Part shown: piece by piece, positions 31,344-40,264 of the stretch | Numbering within the stretch: position 1 is the first letter of the stretch | Layout: each line of letters starts with the position of its first letter | DNA from: Neurospora tetraspora | Lineage: Eukaryota > Ascomycota > Sordariomycetes > Sordariales > Sordariaceae | Assembly: GCF_033439725.1 (NCBI RefSeq) | Contig: NW_026944385.1 | Span: 496,001 to 560,000, forward strand | DNA: 64,000 nucleotides | Reading direction: 5' to 3' | Program-made: the position numbers and the translations under genes | The notes under the pieces: generated by a model | What the model saw: the letters and a program-made list of their open reading frames with translations, nothing else | Databases searched by the model: none | What the model was told of the DNA's origin: nothing

Positions 31344-32039
31344 TCAGTCATCCTGCTCATCCTTCGAGAACATGATATAAATGTGGCCGTTGGTAGCCAC
31401 GTACGCTCCACCACCAGTCATCTCGGTCTGCGCGCCAGGGATGCCGACGAACTTGCAGGCGTCTGCGTCAGGTCAGGTCTCTGTCAGCGATCTTGTACAT
31501 ATTTTTTTACAAAAAAGGTTGTTGTAACTCACCCAAAATAAGCTTTCCAGCAGCAGCGATGTCGGACCTACACCCACGAATCCCACCCAATCCACGGTCA
31601 GCATAAGTCTCACCCAGTCACCCATTCAACTCCCCCAACAACCCAAGTCAACTCCAAAAGACCAAAAAAACGGAAAGAAAAGTACTCACGCAGCAGCAAC
31701 CTGCTCCCGGCTCCCACCAATCCCCGCCCAAAACTTGCCGCTCGTTCTCTCACAGAGCACTCCACCAGGCGCCGGAACAGTCAGCTGCTCGGTGCTCTTG
31801 GCAGCGATCTCATCGAGACAAGAACGCGCGTCGGACATGGTCATGAATCCCTCGGGCTCGGACTCGCAGGTCGGGGTGGTGTTGACTGTGGAGGTCTGAC
31901 GGCTGGTGACGGTCTTGCGGTGCTTGTTGATCAAGCTGGAGGTGATGTCGCCGTTCATGGGGGTAGGGGTGGCGAGGGCCATGTTGGCGCTGAAGGCGAT
32001 GAGGCCGAGGGCGAGAGAGGGGATGGTGGAGAACTTCAT
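31344..32039 (-). CDS. Small secreted protein, tandem copy 1
   Basis: Exons 32039-31690, 31567-31533 (only 35 nt) and 31462-31344 give 167 residues; introns are 122 and 70 nt. The N-terminus is a signal peptide (MKFSTIPSLALGLIAFSAN, ending near ALATP). The mature region has cysteines in CESEPEGFMTMSDARSCLDE, GVLCERTSGKFWAGIGG and LDACKFVG, and ends ATNGHIYIMFSKDEQDD. The domain is also found, in the same exon arrangement, in the disrupted neighbour at 32493-33260. I do not recognise the family; the SG...AGIGG and D-x-C spacing is loosely like Ecp2/Hce2-type secreted proteins, but that is weak. A TATA motif lies 140 bp upstream. Likely extracellular, role unknown. Confidence 0.75.
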
Positions 32040-32176
32040 TTTGGGTGTTTGGTGGGTGGTGAGTTGTAGGTGAGTGGTGGTGAGAAATGGAGGCGAAGGT
32101 TGCAAGAATGGCAGTGAGGTTGGTTGATGATGAGGGAGAGGAGAGTTGATGGATGGAAAGGTGGAAGATGGGCTTC

Positions 32177-32183
32177 TTTTATA
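32177..32183 (-). promoter_or_regulatory. TATA box of the first secreted-protein gene
   Basis: TATAAAA on the minus strand, 138 bp upstream of the ATG at 32039. The second copy of the tandem pair has TATAAA at a similar position. Confidence 0.55.
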
Positions 32184-32492
32184 CTTCTACCTCTAGGTAG
32201 TGGTGGATCGTCCTCGTGGTGAGGTTGACGATGAGACGTTTTGCGGCTGCCTTCAGAGGTACGTTTGTCTGTCGTCCAGTCTCCGGGGTTTCACTAATTC
32301 GAGCTCATGTCAGAGAACGAGAGAGAAGTCAAAGTCGGTGAGCCACTTAATTCTGGTGTGATTTGCTAATGAGATGAAATGGAGGACCAGATTCGTCCTA
32401 TATTCTCCCCATCTCCCCACTGATCATCGCGACGAACAGCTCGAATACCCCAAAACTTCGCCGCTATTCCCTTCTCTCATCTGATGTCGTCA

Positions 32493-33260
32493 CTACGAGA
32501 TCACCAGAGAGATACTATCCGTGATGGACTTCGTGCCGGCCACCCAGATCCCATTCTGGAAGCCACACGCCTCTGCGTTCCACACCGTCAGTATATGCGA
32601 CCACAACTCAACAATTCTCAGTCCCGCCGACTCGGGTATCAGCCAGAGAAGAAAAACTCACCGATAATTTTCATCGCAGCCTGGGCAATCGCGAATCTAC
32701 ACCACGCCACAGCCATTCGTTAGCAATCACTTCCGCAAAATCTTATCCGGTCTCTTCTTGGCTTTTTTTCTCCTCGTTCCCCCCCTTCCCATCAAACCGC
32801 ACTCTTCCCCTACACAATACACTTCACACCTTCTCTCTCATTCCGCACAACAACCTCCCTCAAGCCCAAGCCGAGCCTTCATCCAAAACCAAGCCCCAAA
32901 CAAACTATATTGTCACCACAATGAAGGGGTGGGGGGAAACTTACTTGGTAGTCCTCTGCTCCCCATTACCACTATGGCTCACCCGGAACTTCCCACTACT
33001 TTCGGTACAAATGTCGACCCCGCCTTCCGGAATCACGACCTCGTCCCATGGTTCAAGGTTAAATGGATGTAGCACTCGAGTGCATGCGGAACGAGCATGC
33101 GGTTGGAGTCGCCTGGAATTATGTTGCATGTGGAGCGTTTTTCGACGGTTGAGTCGTTGGTGAGGTTGGAGGGGTCATTGGGGTTGGAGGTGGTGGCAGT
33201 GGGAGCTGCTGCTGTGAGGGTGGTGATGACAGCCCAGAGGGCTAAGGGTGAGAGCTTCAT
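32493..33260 (-). pseudogene. Small secreted protein, tandem copy 2, reading frame disrupted
   Basis: This is a clear paralogue of the gene at 31344-32039. It has a signal peptide (MKLSPLALWAVITTLTAAAP), then a domain with CTESSGKFRVSHSGNGEQ matching CERTSGKFWAGIGGSREQ of copy 1. The middle exon (32696-32662) is again exactly 35 nt with the same phases and reads FAIAQAAMKII against SDIAAAGKLIL. The last exon (32572-32493) begins ACGFQNG against ACKFVG. The signal-peptide end and the SGKF block lie in different frames of exon 1 (to 32945), with no plausible intron between. It is therefore probably inactive, unless the sequence has an error there. Intron 1 is long (about 250 nt). A TATAAA lies upstream. 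Confidence 0.65.
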
Positions 33261-33363
33261 GGTGAGCGTTGTGGTGAGTGTTGCGGTGAGAAATTGTTCA
33301 GGTTGGAAGTGATGGGTAGAGAGACAGCAAGTCCGACGATAGACATGGGTGGGACTCTCATCC

Positions 33364-33369
33364 TTTATA
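33364..33369 (-). promoter_or_regulatory. TATA box of the second secreted-protein copy
   Basis: TATAAA on the minus strand, about 104 bp upstream of the ATG at 33260. The position is like that of copy 1, supporting duplication with the promoter. Confidence 0.5.
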
Positions 33370-33616
33370 CCTCTATCGACTGACTTTCCTCCAATATGTA
33401 CCTTGAAGACTCGAGTCTCGAAGTTGGCTGGCTCCCAGTCCCACCTCCCTTGATTCCTTGACGAACCGAAGGTCAAAGACGCAAAAAAATCTTGGTTTCG
33501 TTGGGACTTGTGACGCAGGCGATGCGGAAATCTGGGAAACTTCCGGTTCCTATCCTGTTCCGTTGGGTCAAGTGCGGTGTCAGCCCGGCCGCCCAGATCA
33601 ACCAGCTCAAAGTGTA

Positions 33617-33751
33617 CCGGCTTTTTTCATTCAAACCGGATTCATCTAAACGCGGGAACTAGGCTCAACGCAGTCCAAGGCAGGTGCTTCCCCGATCTAC
33701 TAGACCGTGAGGGGGGTAGGATAAATCCGGTTTGAATTAAAAAAAAACCGG
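33617..33751. mobile_element. TA-flanked MITE, 135 bp
   Basis: The element is bordered by TA at 33615-33616 and 33752-33753. It has inverted ends CCGGCTTTTTTCATTCAAAC and, on the other strand, CCGGTTTTTTTTTAATTCAA, both continuing into ACCGGATTYATC. Inside is CGGTCTAGTAGATCGGGG (reverse orientation), which also occurs at about 62102-62117 within the larger element. No coding capacity. Ends plus TA target duplication fit Tc1/mariner or pogo/Fot1-type MITEs; the size and TA site recall the Neurospora element Guest, but identity with it is not claimed. Confidence 0.75.
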
Positions 33752-33991
33752 TAAAAAACGAACATATTAGTTTCCGCGGAAAACAACTTGTTTTCAGGTT
33801 GTTTGCCATGCCGTTGCCGTGGTTGGCGCTGTTGGTCATGTTGGTTCCGTTGCCGAGGTGGAAGTGACTCGAAGATATGTACCTCTGTGGTGCGTGCTGA
33901 CATATCAATATTCCCACGCACCTCCCAAACACTACCATGACACTCGGCAATAACAACCGCAACAACCTCTGGATGTGCAAAGAAGTACGTT

Positions 33992-34017
33992 GGGGGGGGG
34001 GGGGGGGGGGGGGGGGG
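33992..34017. repeat. Poly-G run of 26
   Basis: An uninterrupted G26 tract on the plus strand. Such tracts are usually unstable and may be mis-sized in assemblies. No function was inferred. Confidence 0.9.
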
Positions 34018-35448
34018 ACAAACGTTGGCATAAATTCCAGTTGACTTTGACTTGCAGACCAGAAGAAATGATACCGAAGGAAGTAGCAGCGTAAGTTGAC
34101 CCTCGGTCCCGGTACAAGGGAAAAGGTAGAAGACTTGGGGGATGCCAAAAGATCTAGAAAAGTGCTTGATTCCGGATTGCGAGAGGAGAAGAAACAAGCC
34201 GTACCAAAGCTCTGGGGGGCCCTTCATGACCATATACACATTTCTCGTCGCCCTCCCCGCTGATCTGCTCTGGATCAGTTCTCTTCCCTCTGAGCGGGAC
34301 TGTCGCTGGTCTCGCTCCTTCCTTTACAGTTGATGACCTCCTTCTTTCCTTCCTTCCTTCCCGGTCAATGACAGTTCCTGCCCCGGTTGATGATAGTCTC
34401 TTGAGGTTTCCTGTATCTGGTGGTGCCTTCCATATACGGGGCCTTCCTGCCTGCATCGGGGGGCTCCAGGAAGCTGGAGGCGGCCTGGTTTGACCGACCG
34501 CAGAACGGCGATTCTGGGACCTGGGGGTGGTGTTAACATTTTGGCTGGTACCCATTCCCACACTCAAGCACCTTGACAGTTGCCAAGACTTCCCGAGAAT
34601 TGAGCTGACCACAACTTTTTGACAAACGGACCATCGAAACGAAAGACGAAAATCAAGAAACTCGATTATATCATCAGAAAGAGTGCTCTCTTGATAGTTT
34701 CAAGCATGCTGATGTCGAATCTACAATCATTTTTCTTTCATCTCCTCATTTGGTGGAGATATGGGCAAATGAAGTCTTGTTCTTTTCGTTTCGATGGTCC
34801 GTTTGCCAAAAAGTTGTGGTCAGCTCATGAAACTGTCAAGGTGCTTGAGTGTGGGAACAGTGTGTTGCACTAACCCTTGGCGCCAAGACCTTTTGATGTA
34901 AGAGGAAGGATGGGTCGTTCATACGCGAAATAGCACAGATCTCTACCAAGACACTCCGCGATATTTTCTGCTACAACAATTAACCTGATTGCACGAGTGG
35001 CGTAAGATTCTCTATGATGGTCTTGCTTTATGAACTTCCTTCAGTGATTCGAAGAAAGTTGGAGACTTCCTCATCCGAAAGGCCAATCTGGTGAACAGAT
35101 TTCTGGGTTCCGATAGGTAAGCGATGTGTGTTGGTCGTGTCATGGTGTCATCGTTCTGTTGATGAGATGCGAAATATTTTCCTGGAAAACCAGATGGGGG
35201 TAAGTCCAATGTATTTGAGGACTTTTGAATCACGTCTCTGTTTTTGCAACGACTGGAGAGTGTCCAGGGTGCTGGATCCGGCTGAGCTGGAGGCTGACTG
35301 TGGCCGTGGGACAGCATCGGTATTTGATCGATGCGCTAAATACAGTAGATACAGGCATTCGTTGACCTATTGTAAGGAGACTGGCATGGAGGTAAATGTT
35401 TCCAAGATGTTGTAGTGTGTAACAAGCAGAAATGAGGAAAGATCAAAG
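34018..35448. other. Intergenic with an inverted-repeat element
   Basis: Between the MITE region and the HET-domain locus no gene was recognised. The interval holds the inverted repeat at 34556-34857, listed separately. Confidence 0.5.
34556..34857. mobile_element. Inverted-repeat element, about 300 bp, possible MITE
   Basis: Left arm 34556-34645 and right arm about 34783-34857 are reverse complements. Both read TTCCCACACTCAAGCACCTT, then GACAGTT, then GAGCTGACCACAACTTTTTG and AAACGGACCATCGAAACGAA. The left arm carries an extra about 18 bp after GACAGTT. The middle about 140 bp is unique. No clear target duplication was found at the outer ends, so a transposon origin is inferred from arm identity and compact size only. 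Confidence 0.55.
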
Positions 35449-37813
35449 TTAGATAATGTATACATCCCTTTCGGGAACAGGCTCCAGATCCTCAACCGAC
35501 CACCTACTCAAGCACCACCAATAAGTGCCTACACGTTGATAGATGTTGTTGCCTGCGAAGCTGTCATCCAACGTCTGACATAGCATCAGACATATAGCTA
35601 CCTTTGTTCTCGTATTCGCCACAATGGGGAGGATGAATAATCGGACATGCTCGGACAGCTCGTCCAATGTGTTGAAACGGATCGATTTTCGTACCGCCCC
35701 GTCAACAACTCCCTCTTTCCTTTGATCAGGCCGGCCCTGAGGGTGCTCGAGATAGCTAACCCTTGGTGGCCTTAGATGTGGGGTTTTTGAGTCTCTGACA
35801 TCCCAACTCTCATCGAAGTCGTAATTATCGACTTTCGCATTGGTCAGCCCTTTGATGCTTTTGTCGTTAGGCCACTTGGGCACCTGACTGTCCAGAATCC
35901 GTTCAACTAGACGGCCCCTTAAATGGATAACGCCTCCTTTCATCCCGCCGGCTTGGCAATGTTCTAGTTGATGGATGACTTTCGCATCGACGACCTTGCA
36001 CAGTGGCGGAAGTTGTGGTAGTCCATATATCAAGAAATTAACTTGAAAACCTTCGAGCTTGACAGGCCCTTCCAGCGAGGCCCAAGACCAGGATGGAGCG
36101 CGATATCCGTCCGGACGGTAAGATAGCTTTTTATGATTTGGTCTGAGGCAAAGAGAATGAGGAAGTTCTTGACGCCAGATCCCGGCCAGGTAGTCACCGA
36201 GACTAAGTCCTCTAACTTGAGCGTAACGTTGAGCAATCCCAGCGAAGGCTATTAGCCGGTCTTTTGTCTCGATAATGCCACAATCGGAGTATATCCGAAC
36301 CTGTTCAAACCAATGGGCTTGATGGTCCTCCTTTTGCTCAGGCCAAGTATTACTGTCTGCCACGGTAGTAGCGGCTTGGCTGCTTGGCCCGCTTTGTGGA
36401 CAGATAGATAACATGGCGTTATGATCAAAGCCCCTTTGCTTAAGCATGTTAAAATACTGTAGGCTGCCTCTTTCCCCTGGTTGATATTCGCGGTTAGACA
36501 CATCCCATACACCCAAAGGATATGTTTCACAAGCCCAGTTTTGTTGACAGGACCACCACATCTGCGTCCGAGCGAGGTCAATCCGGCGCCGAGACAAGCT
36601 CGCTTCCTGGAAGACCCAGGCTCGCGAGTGGAGCGGCGAGTATACAATATCTTCCCGCCTCATGTCCACCCACTTAATCGCGAGCCAGAATTTTGACTGT
36701 CCAGGCTCTTCCCATTTCCAATCGCTAACTGTAACCTCAAGGGGCGGGATAATTTCAGGATCCCTGTCTCTGAAATTGCTTTGCGAGCTGTCGGCTGCCG
36801 CGGTGGCACTCAAGTTTGACAGAGCAGTGCTCGAACACGTCCTTCATCATTGCCGCTTCCTTACTCCAATCCTCCTCGTCGTCTTGAATGATGCAAAGCG
36901 AATCGATCCATATATAAGAGATACCGAGCGCCAAAGAGACGAATATGCCTTCTCTGTAGGTGGTTGGCAACTCTTTGATACTGAGGTGCTTGCTCAAGTC
37001 CATCATGTTGCTCTTCTGGAGTTTGAGTCTGTTTGCATTTCCCCAGCAGTGTGACAGAGCGGCATATGGATGACGGATAGTCCAGTCTGTTGTTTCGACT
37101 ACCCTTGTAGAGTGCTCGTTCTCGAGAAGCAAAAGTCTTGTTGGGCTAAAAGAAGAGCTTGAAGGGAGGGACAAGGCGTGGTTGTTGCAGCATTCTGTGA
37201 ACCAATACTTCAGTAAACCCATCATGGCCGGATCACTCGGAACAGAGGAAGGTGTCGTAATATGGCGATGGTCACCAGTGGCTTCTGAATACAAATATCG
37301 TAAGTCAATCACATTGTCCTTTCCCTTTCTGCTACTTTCCTTTTCATCGGTCTTTTTAGGTTGGAGGGCACATGACTTACCATTCTGAATAGGCCGGAGA
37401 TAAAAATCGAAAAGAAATTAGTGGGGCGATGTTTCGAACTCAAAACGTACGTATCGCCGTTTCTTTCTAAGATTATTAAGATCCTCCAAAGCTTGGTGTA
37501 ATCTCCGATGACAGTCCACATCATTGATATCGCGACAGATGGCCATAACTTCGAACCGTCCCGACAAGCGACTGGAAGGTTCCGGGAATTTAACGTGTGA
37601 CCGCACTTCAAAGGTAACTGGAAACCCTTTGGAGAACAAGTAGGATACGTCATTCCAGTCGCGGCACTTTGTTACCCATCGGCATATGTAGCATCCGTCG
37701 TTTGCCGCTTGAAGGAGGTCGCCTGGTTTCGAGTGATGTGAACTCGTTGATCGCCATTGCGGTATCGTATAGGTGAAAATGCGATTGCAAACAGCGCACA
37801 GGCGCTCCGACAT
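35449..37813 (-). pseudogene. HET-domain protein gene, reading frame disrupted
   Basis: The N-terminus (MSERLCAVCNRIF, then GDLLQAANDGCYICRW) is the cysteine-bearing start common in HET proteins. The second part holds the HET core: YAALSHCWGN, LPTTYREGI, LGISYIWIDSLCIIQDDEED, then EAAMMKDVF. The third part begins SATAAADSSQSNF and continues RAWVFQEASLSRR, DRLIAFAGIAQRYA and SWSWASLEG to the end at 35449, so all classical motifs are present. Between EAAMMKDVF and SATAAADSS the frame changes and no normal-length intron joins them. The first junction (about 37440-37280) also needs an unusual splice. It is probably a relic of a heterokaryon-incompatibility-type gene, with one or two breaks, or a sequence error. 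Confidence 0.75.
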
Positions 37814-38623
37814 CGTGGCGTTCCAATGGTGGCGGGACCTGTTCAAAGAGATGGAACGCTTGCAAGTCAGTCGGAATAGGTTGTTGTATAAGTTGAAGAG
37901 AAGATGAGAAAACGTTGAGAATTCAGCTAAATACCCCAAATGGCGAGGACTTGGTAGGGTACGAGCTTCCATGGTAACAGATTAAACTAGAAAGAGAGAA
38001 GGAAACGAGACAAAAAGGAAAGGCCAAACCCACAAGGCTCGCTCACCTCAGTGGCGCCTTCCATTGTCACACATGTGATCTATCACACAACATGCTACCG
38101 ATATGTGGTACCTACATCTCAATACCGTGTTCTTCGTTACTTTGGCTCTTCGACCTTGCGTCTAGCAGGAAACTTCGTAGTTCTCCGCTATTTATTGGCC
38201 TTCTAAGAGAGAAAACTGAACTTCCTTTGAAACGCAGCGACAATGACCGAGGCTCAACAAGCCATAGAAGCCTTCTATACCTCTTTCCAGCTTCTCCAAG
38301 ACGCTCAAGATCACTCCACGGCATATACCCTCTAAGAGACCGGACCCTCTCCTAATTCCAGGAATGTTCGGCGTTTTTTGTATCAAACTCACAAACACGA
38401 GCGTAGATTCTCGGCCTTCGTTATTTTGAGGAGCAAAAACAAATTGGAAATAGCATTCTCGTCGTGATGGACGGTAAACAGTCATAAACATGGTGACCAT
38501 CTCCCATCGCAAGACCTAAAGGTACCCAGACGCCGTCGCTATGCCTTTGCCAGATATCAACCTATCGACAGAAAAACGCCCAGCCATAAAGCCATACCAA
38601 TACTGTGTAACCCAATCTTGGCC
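37814..38623. other. Intergenic
   Basis: Upstream flank of the HET locus and 3' flank of the ELYS-like gene. The open frame from the HET locus extends to an ATG at 37972, an alternative start. A minus-strand frame at 38192-38512 (MRWEMVTMFMTVYRPSRREC) has no recognisable family. Confidence 0.45.
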
Positions 38624-39633
38624 TCACAGGTGACCAGCAAGGTTCTCCAACGCGGCAGTGCTGCTCAACCTCCCCGTCACAACCCCCCTCATCCTCAAAA
38701 GCACACTTGTGCCCTTACTTTTTCTCCCTTCCCCACGCCTCAAATAATCCTGAAACCAACTTTCCTCCTCGCCCGTCAACGCCGCGCTAACGAGCTCCTT
38801 GCCCCTCGCTCCCAGTTTCTCCGGCTGCTCCAGAATCGAAGCCACTAACCTTTCAAACAGCTGTTGGCGGGTCCACTCCGGGTAGCGACGCGAGAAATCG
38901 AGTGCTTCGGTAACGTTGGTGCGAGCTAGAGCGCCAAAGAGCAGCTCGAGAGCTTCGGATGAGGTGAAGACGGGCTGGGCGGCGTGGAAGTAGGCGAGGG
39001 CTAGGGTGTAATCGCTTTGACTCGCAGAGCGGACGAGGGCGATGGTGATTTCGTCAGCGAATTCGGTGGGGAGGGAAGGGTGGGTCAGATTTTCGATTGC
39101 GTACTGTTTGTTTGAGGCCTGTTAGCATTGCAAAGTAAATGAGGTTCAGAACTAAACGGACGCACTTTAAACTCCTTGCGATCCATGTGCCACAGGCCCC
39201 TCATAAGGATCTGGTACTTCTTCGGCAGTCCTGTCTCCTCAGCAAAGCCGTCCGCCCACTGCGAGCGACCCGGGTGAATGTCATCATGGTCGAGGAGGAG
39301 ATAGTAAAGAACTGATATTTTGTGGTGCGACGAGACGCTGCTCTGGCAGATTTGTTGATGAAGGGAGCGAAGGCCATTTTCACCTTTGGGCGGATATGCA
39401 GTGCCTAATTCGATGGTGGTTAGCGATGAAGGGCGCTATAATGTAATTGGTTGTGTCAGGTGGTGTTTACACTAACCTTGGCCGATGCCTAACCGACTTA
39501 GGACGCGATCCACAAACAGGACGCCGCCCAATGACTTGCGGAAGGTCTCGATGGCACCGGTTCCCTTGTGGTCGTAGGGGTTGATGATTCCCGGGGAGGG
39601 AAACACGTTGTTGTACTCTGTGTAGTCGAGCAT
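38624..39633 (-). CDS. ELYS-like nuclear pore assembly protein
   Basis: Exons 39633-39477, 39404-39166 and 39103-38624 give 291 residues; introns of 72 and 62 nt have GTTAGT and GTGCGT donors. The helical ELYS-type domain is recognisable. [12 protein letters not shown] starts the protein, [11 protein letters not shown] and [20 protein letters not shown] lie centrally, followed by [20 protein letters not shown] and [24 protein letters not shown]-like proteins join the Nup107-160 (Y) complex at the pore. Filamentous-fungal versions are short (about 300 residues), as here. The acceptor of intron 2 was chosen to keep the KEFKYAIENL continuity; a second acceptor 15 nt upstream would insert five residues. 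An upstream ATG at 39723 would add 30 residues. Confidence 0.75.
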
Positions 39634-40264
39634 CGTGATGTTGAAGTTGGGTTGTGCAGGAAAAGTGTCTCCAAGTGCCCTCGGATGTTGAATGGAAATG
39701 GAAATTCGAAGGGATGCCGTCATGCCCTGGAATATCCAATGTAACGGGTCCCCTGCGCTGAGAATGGAGAACGGGGCACATCAATGGAGCCTTCCCCGGA
39801 TTGGTACCTGCGCTAACGAGACGGCCCTTGCTTATCGATAAGAAACCCGTAAGCGCGATGTTCGTTACAGAGACCCACCTGCCACGCATGATAGCGCGAC
39901 ACGGTGCGAGTGTCCAACAGAGGGGTTGCCGCCTGCAGTGCACGAATTGCATTGGCTGTGGCTGCTGTGGCTGATTGTTTACACTGCAAGAACCGTCAAA
40001 ACTGTCCTGAATGTCAACAACCGCGGCGGGGCAAGGAGCTGCGACTAGCGAAGAGTTTCTGGGCGTTACATTCCCGGTCTGTGTCTGTCGCAACTGCGAA
40101 ATGTAAAGACCGGCTTTCATTCTTACTCTTTTTTTCATAAATTTCCACGTCTCCGTTGTCTGATACCCGCATCTTGCAGCGCGTTCTGTTCTGTTCTTTT
40201 GCCTTGATTCGCGGATTGATCGAGTCTAGAATTTGCAAGCCGAAACCACCGACGAACATCAGCC
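39634..40264. other. Divergent promoter region, ELYS-like and SMC4 genes
   Basis: About 630 bp shared by two divergent housekeeping genes. No TATA box was obvious on either side and no gene was recognised inside. Confidence 0.5.

Noticed and set aside
38192-38512. 106-codon minus-strand frame (TVYRPSRRECYFQFVF)
   Set aside because: Looks protein-like by eye, but no family, no convincing start and no neighbouring exon; left unannotated.
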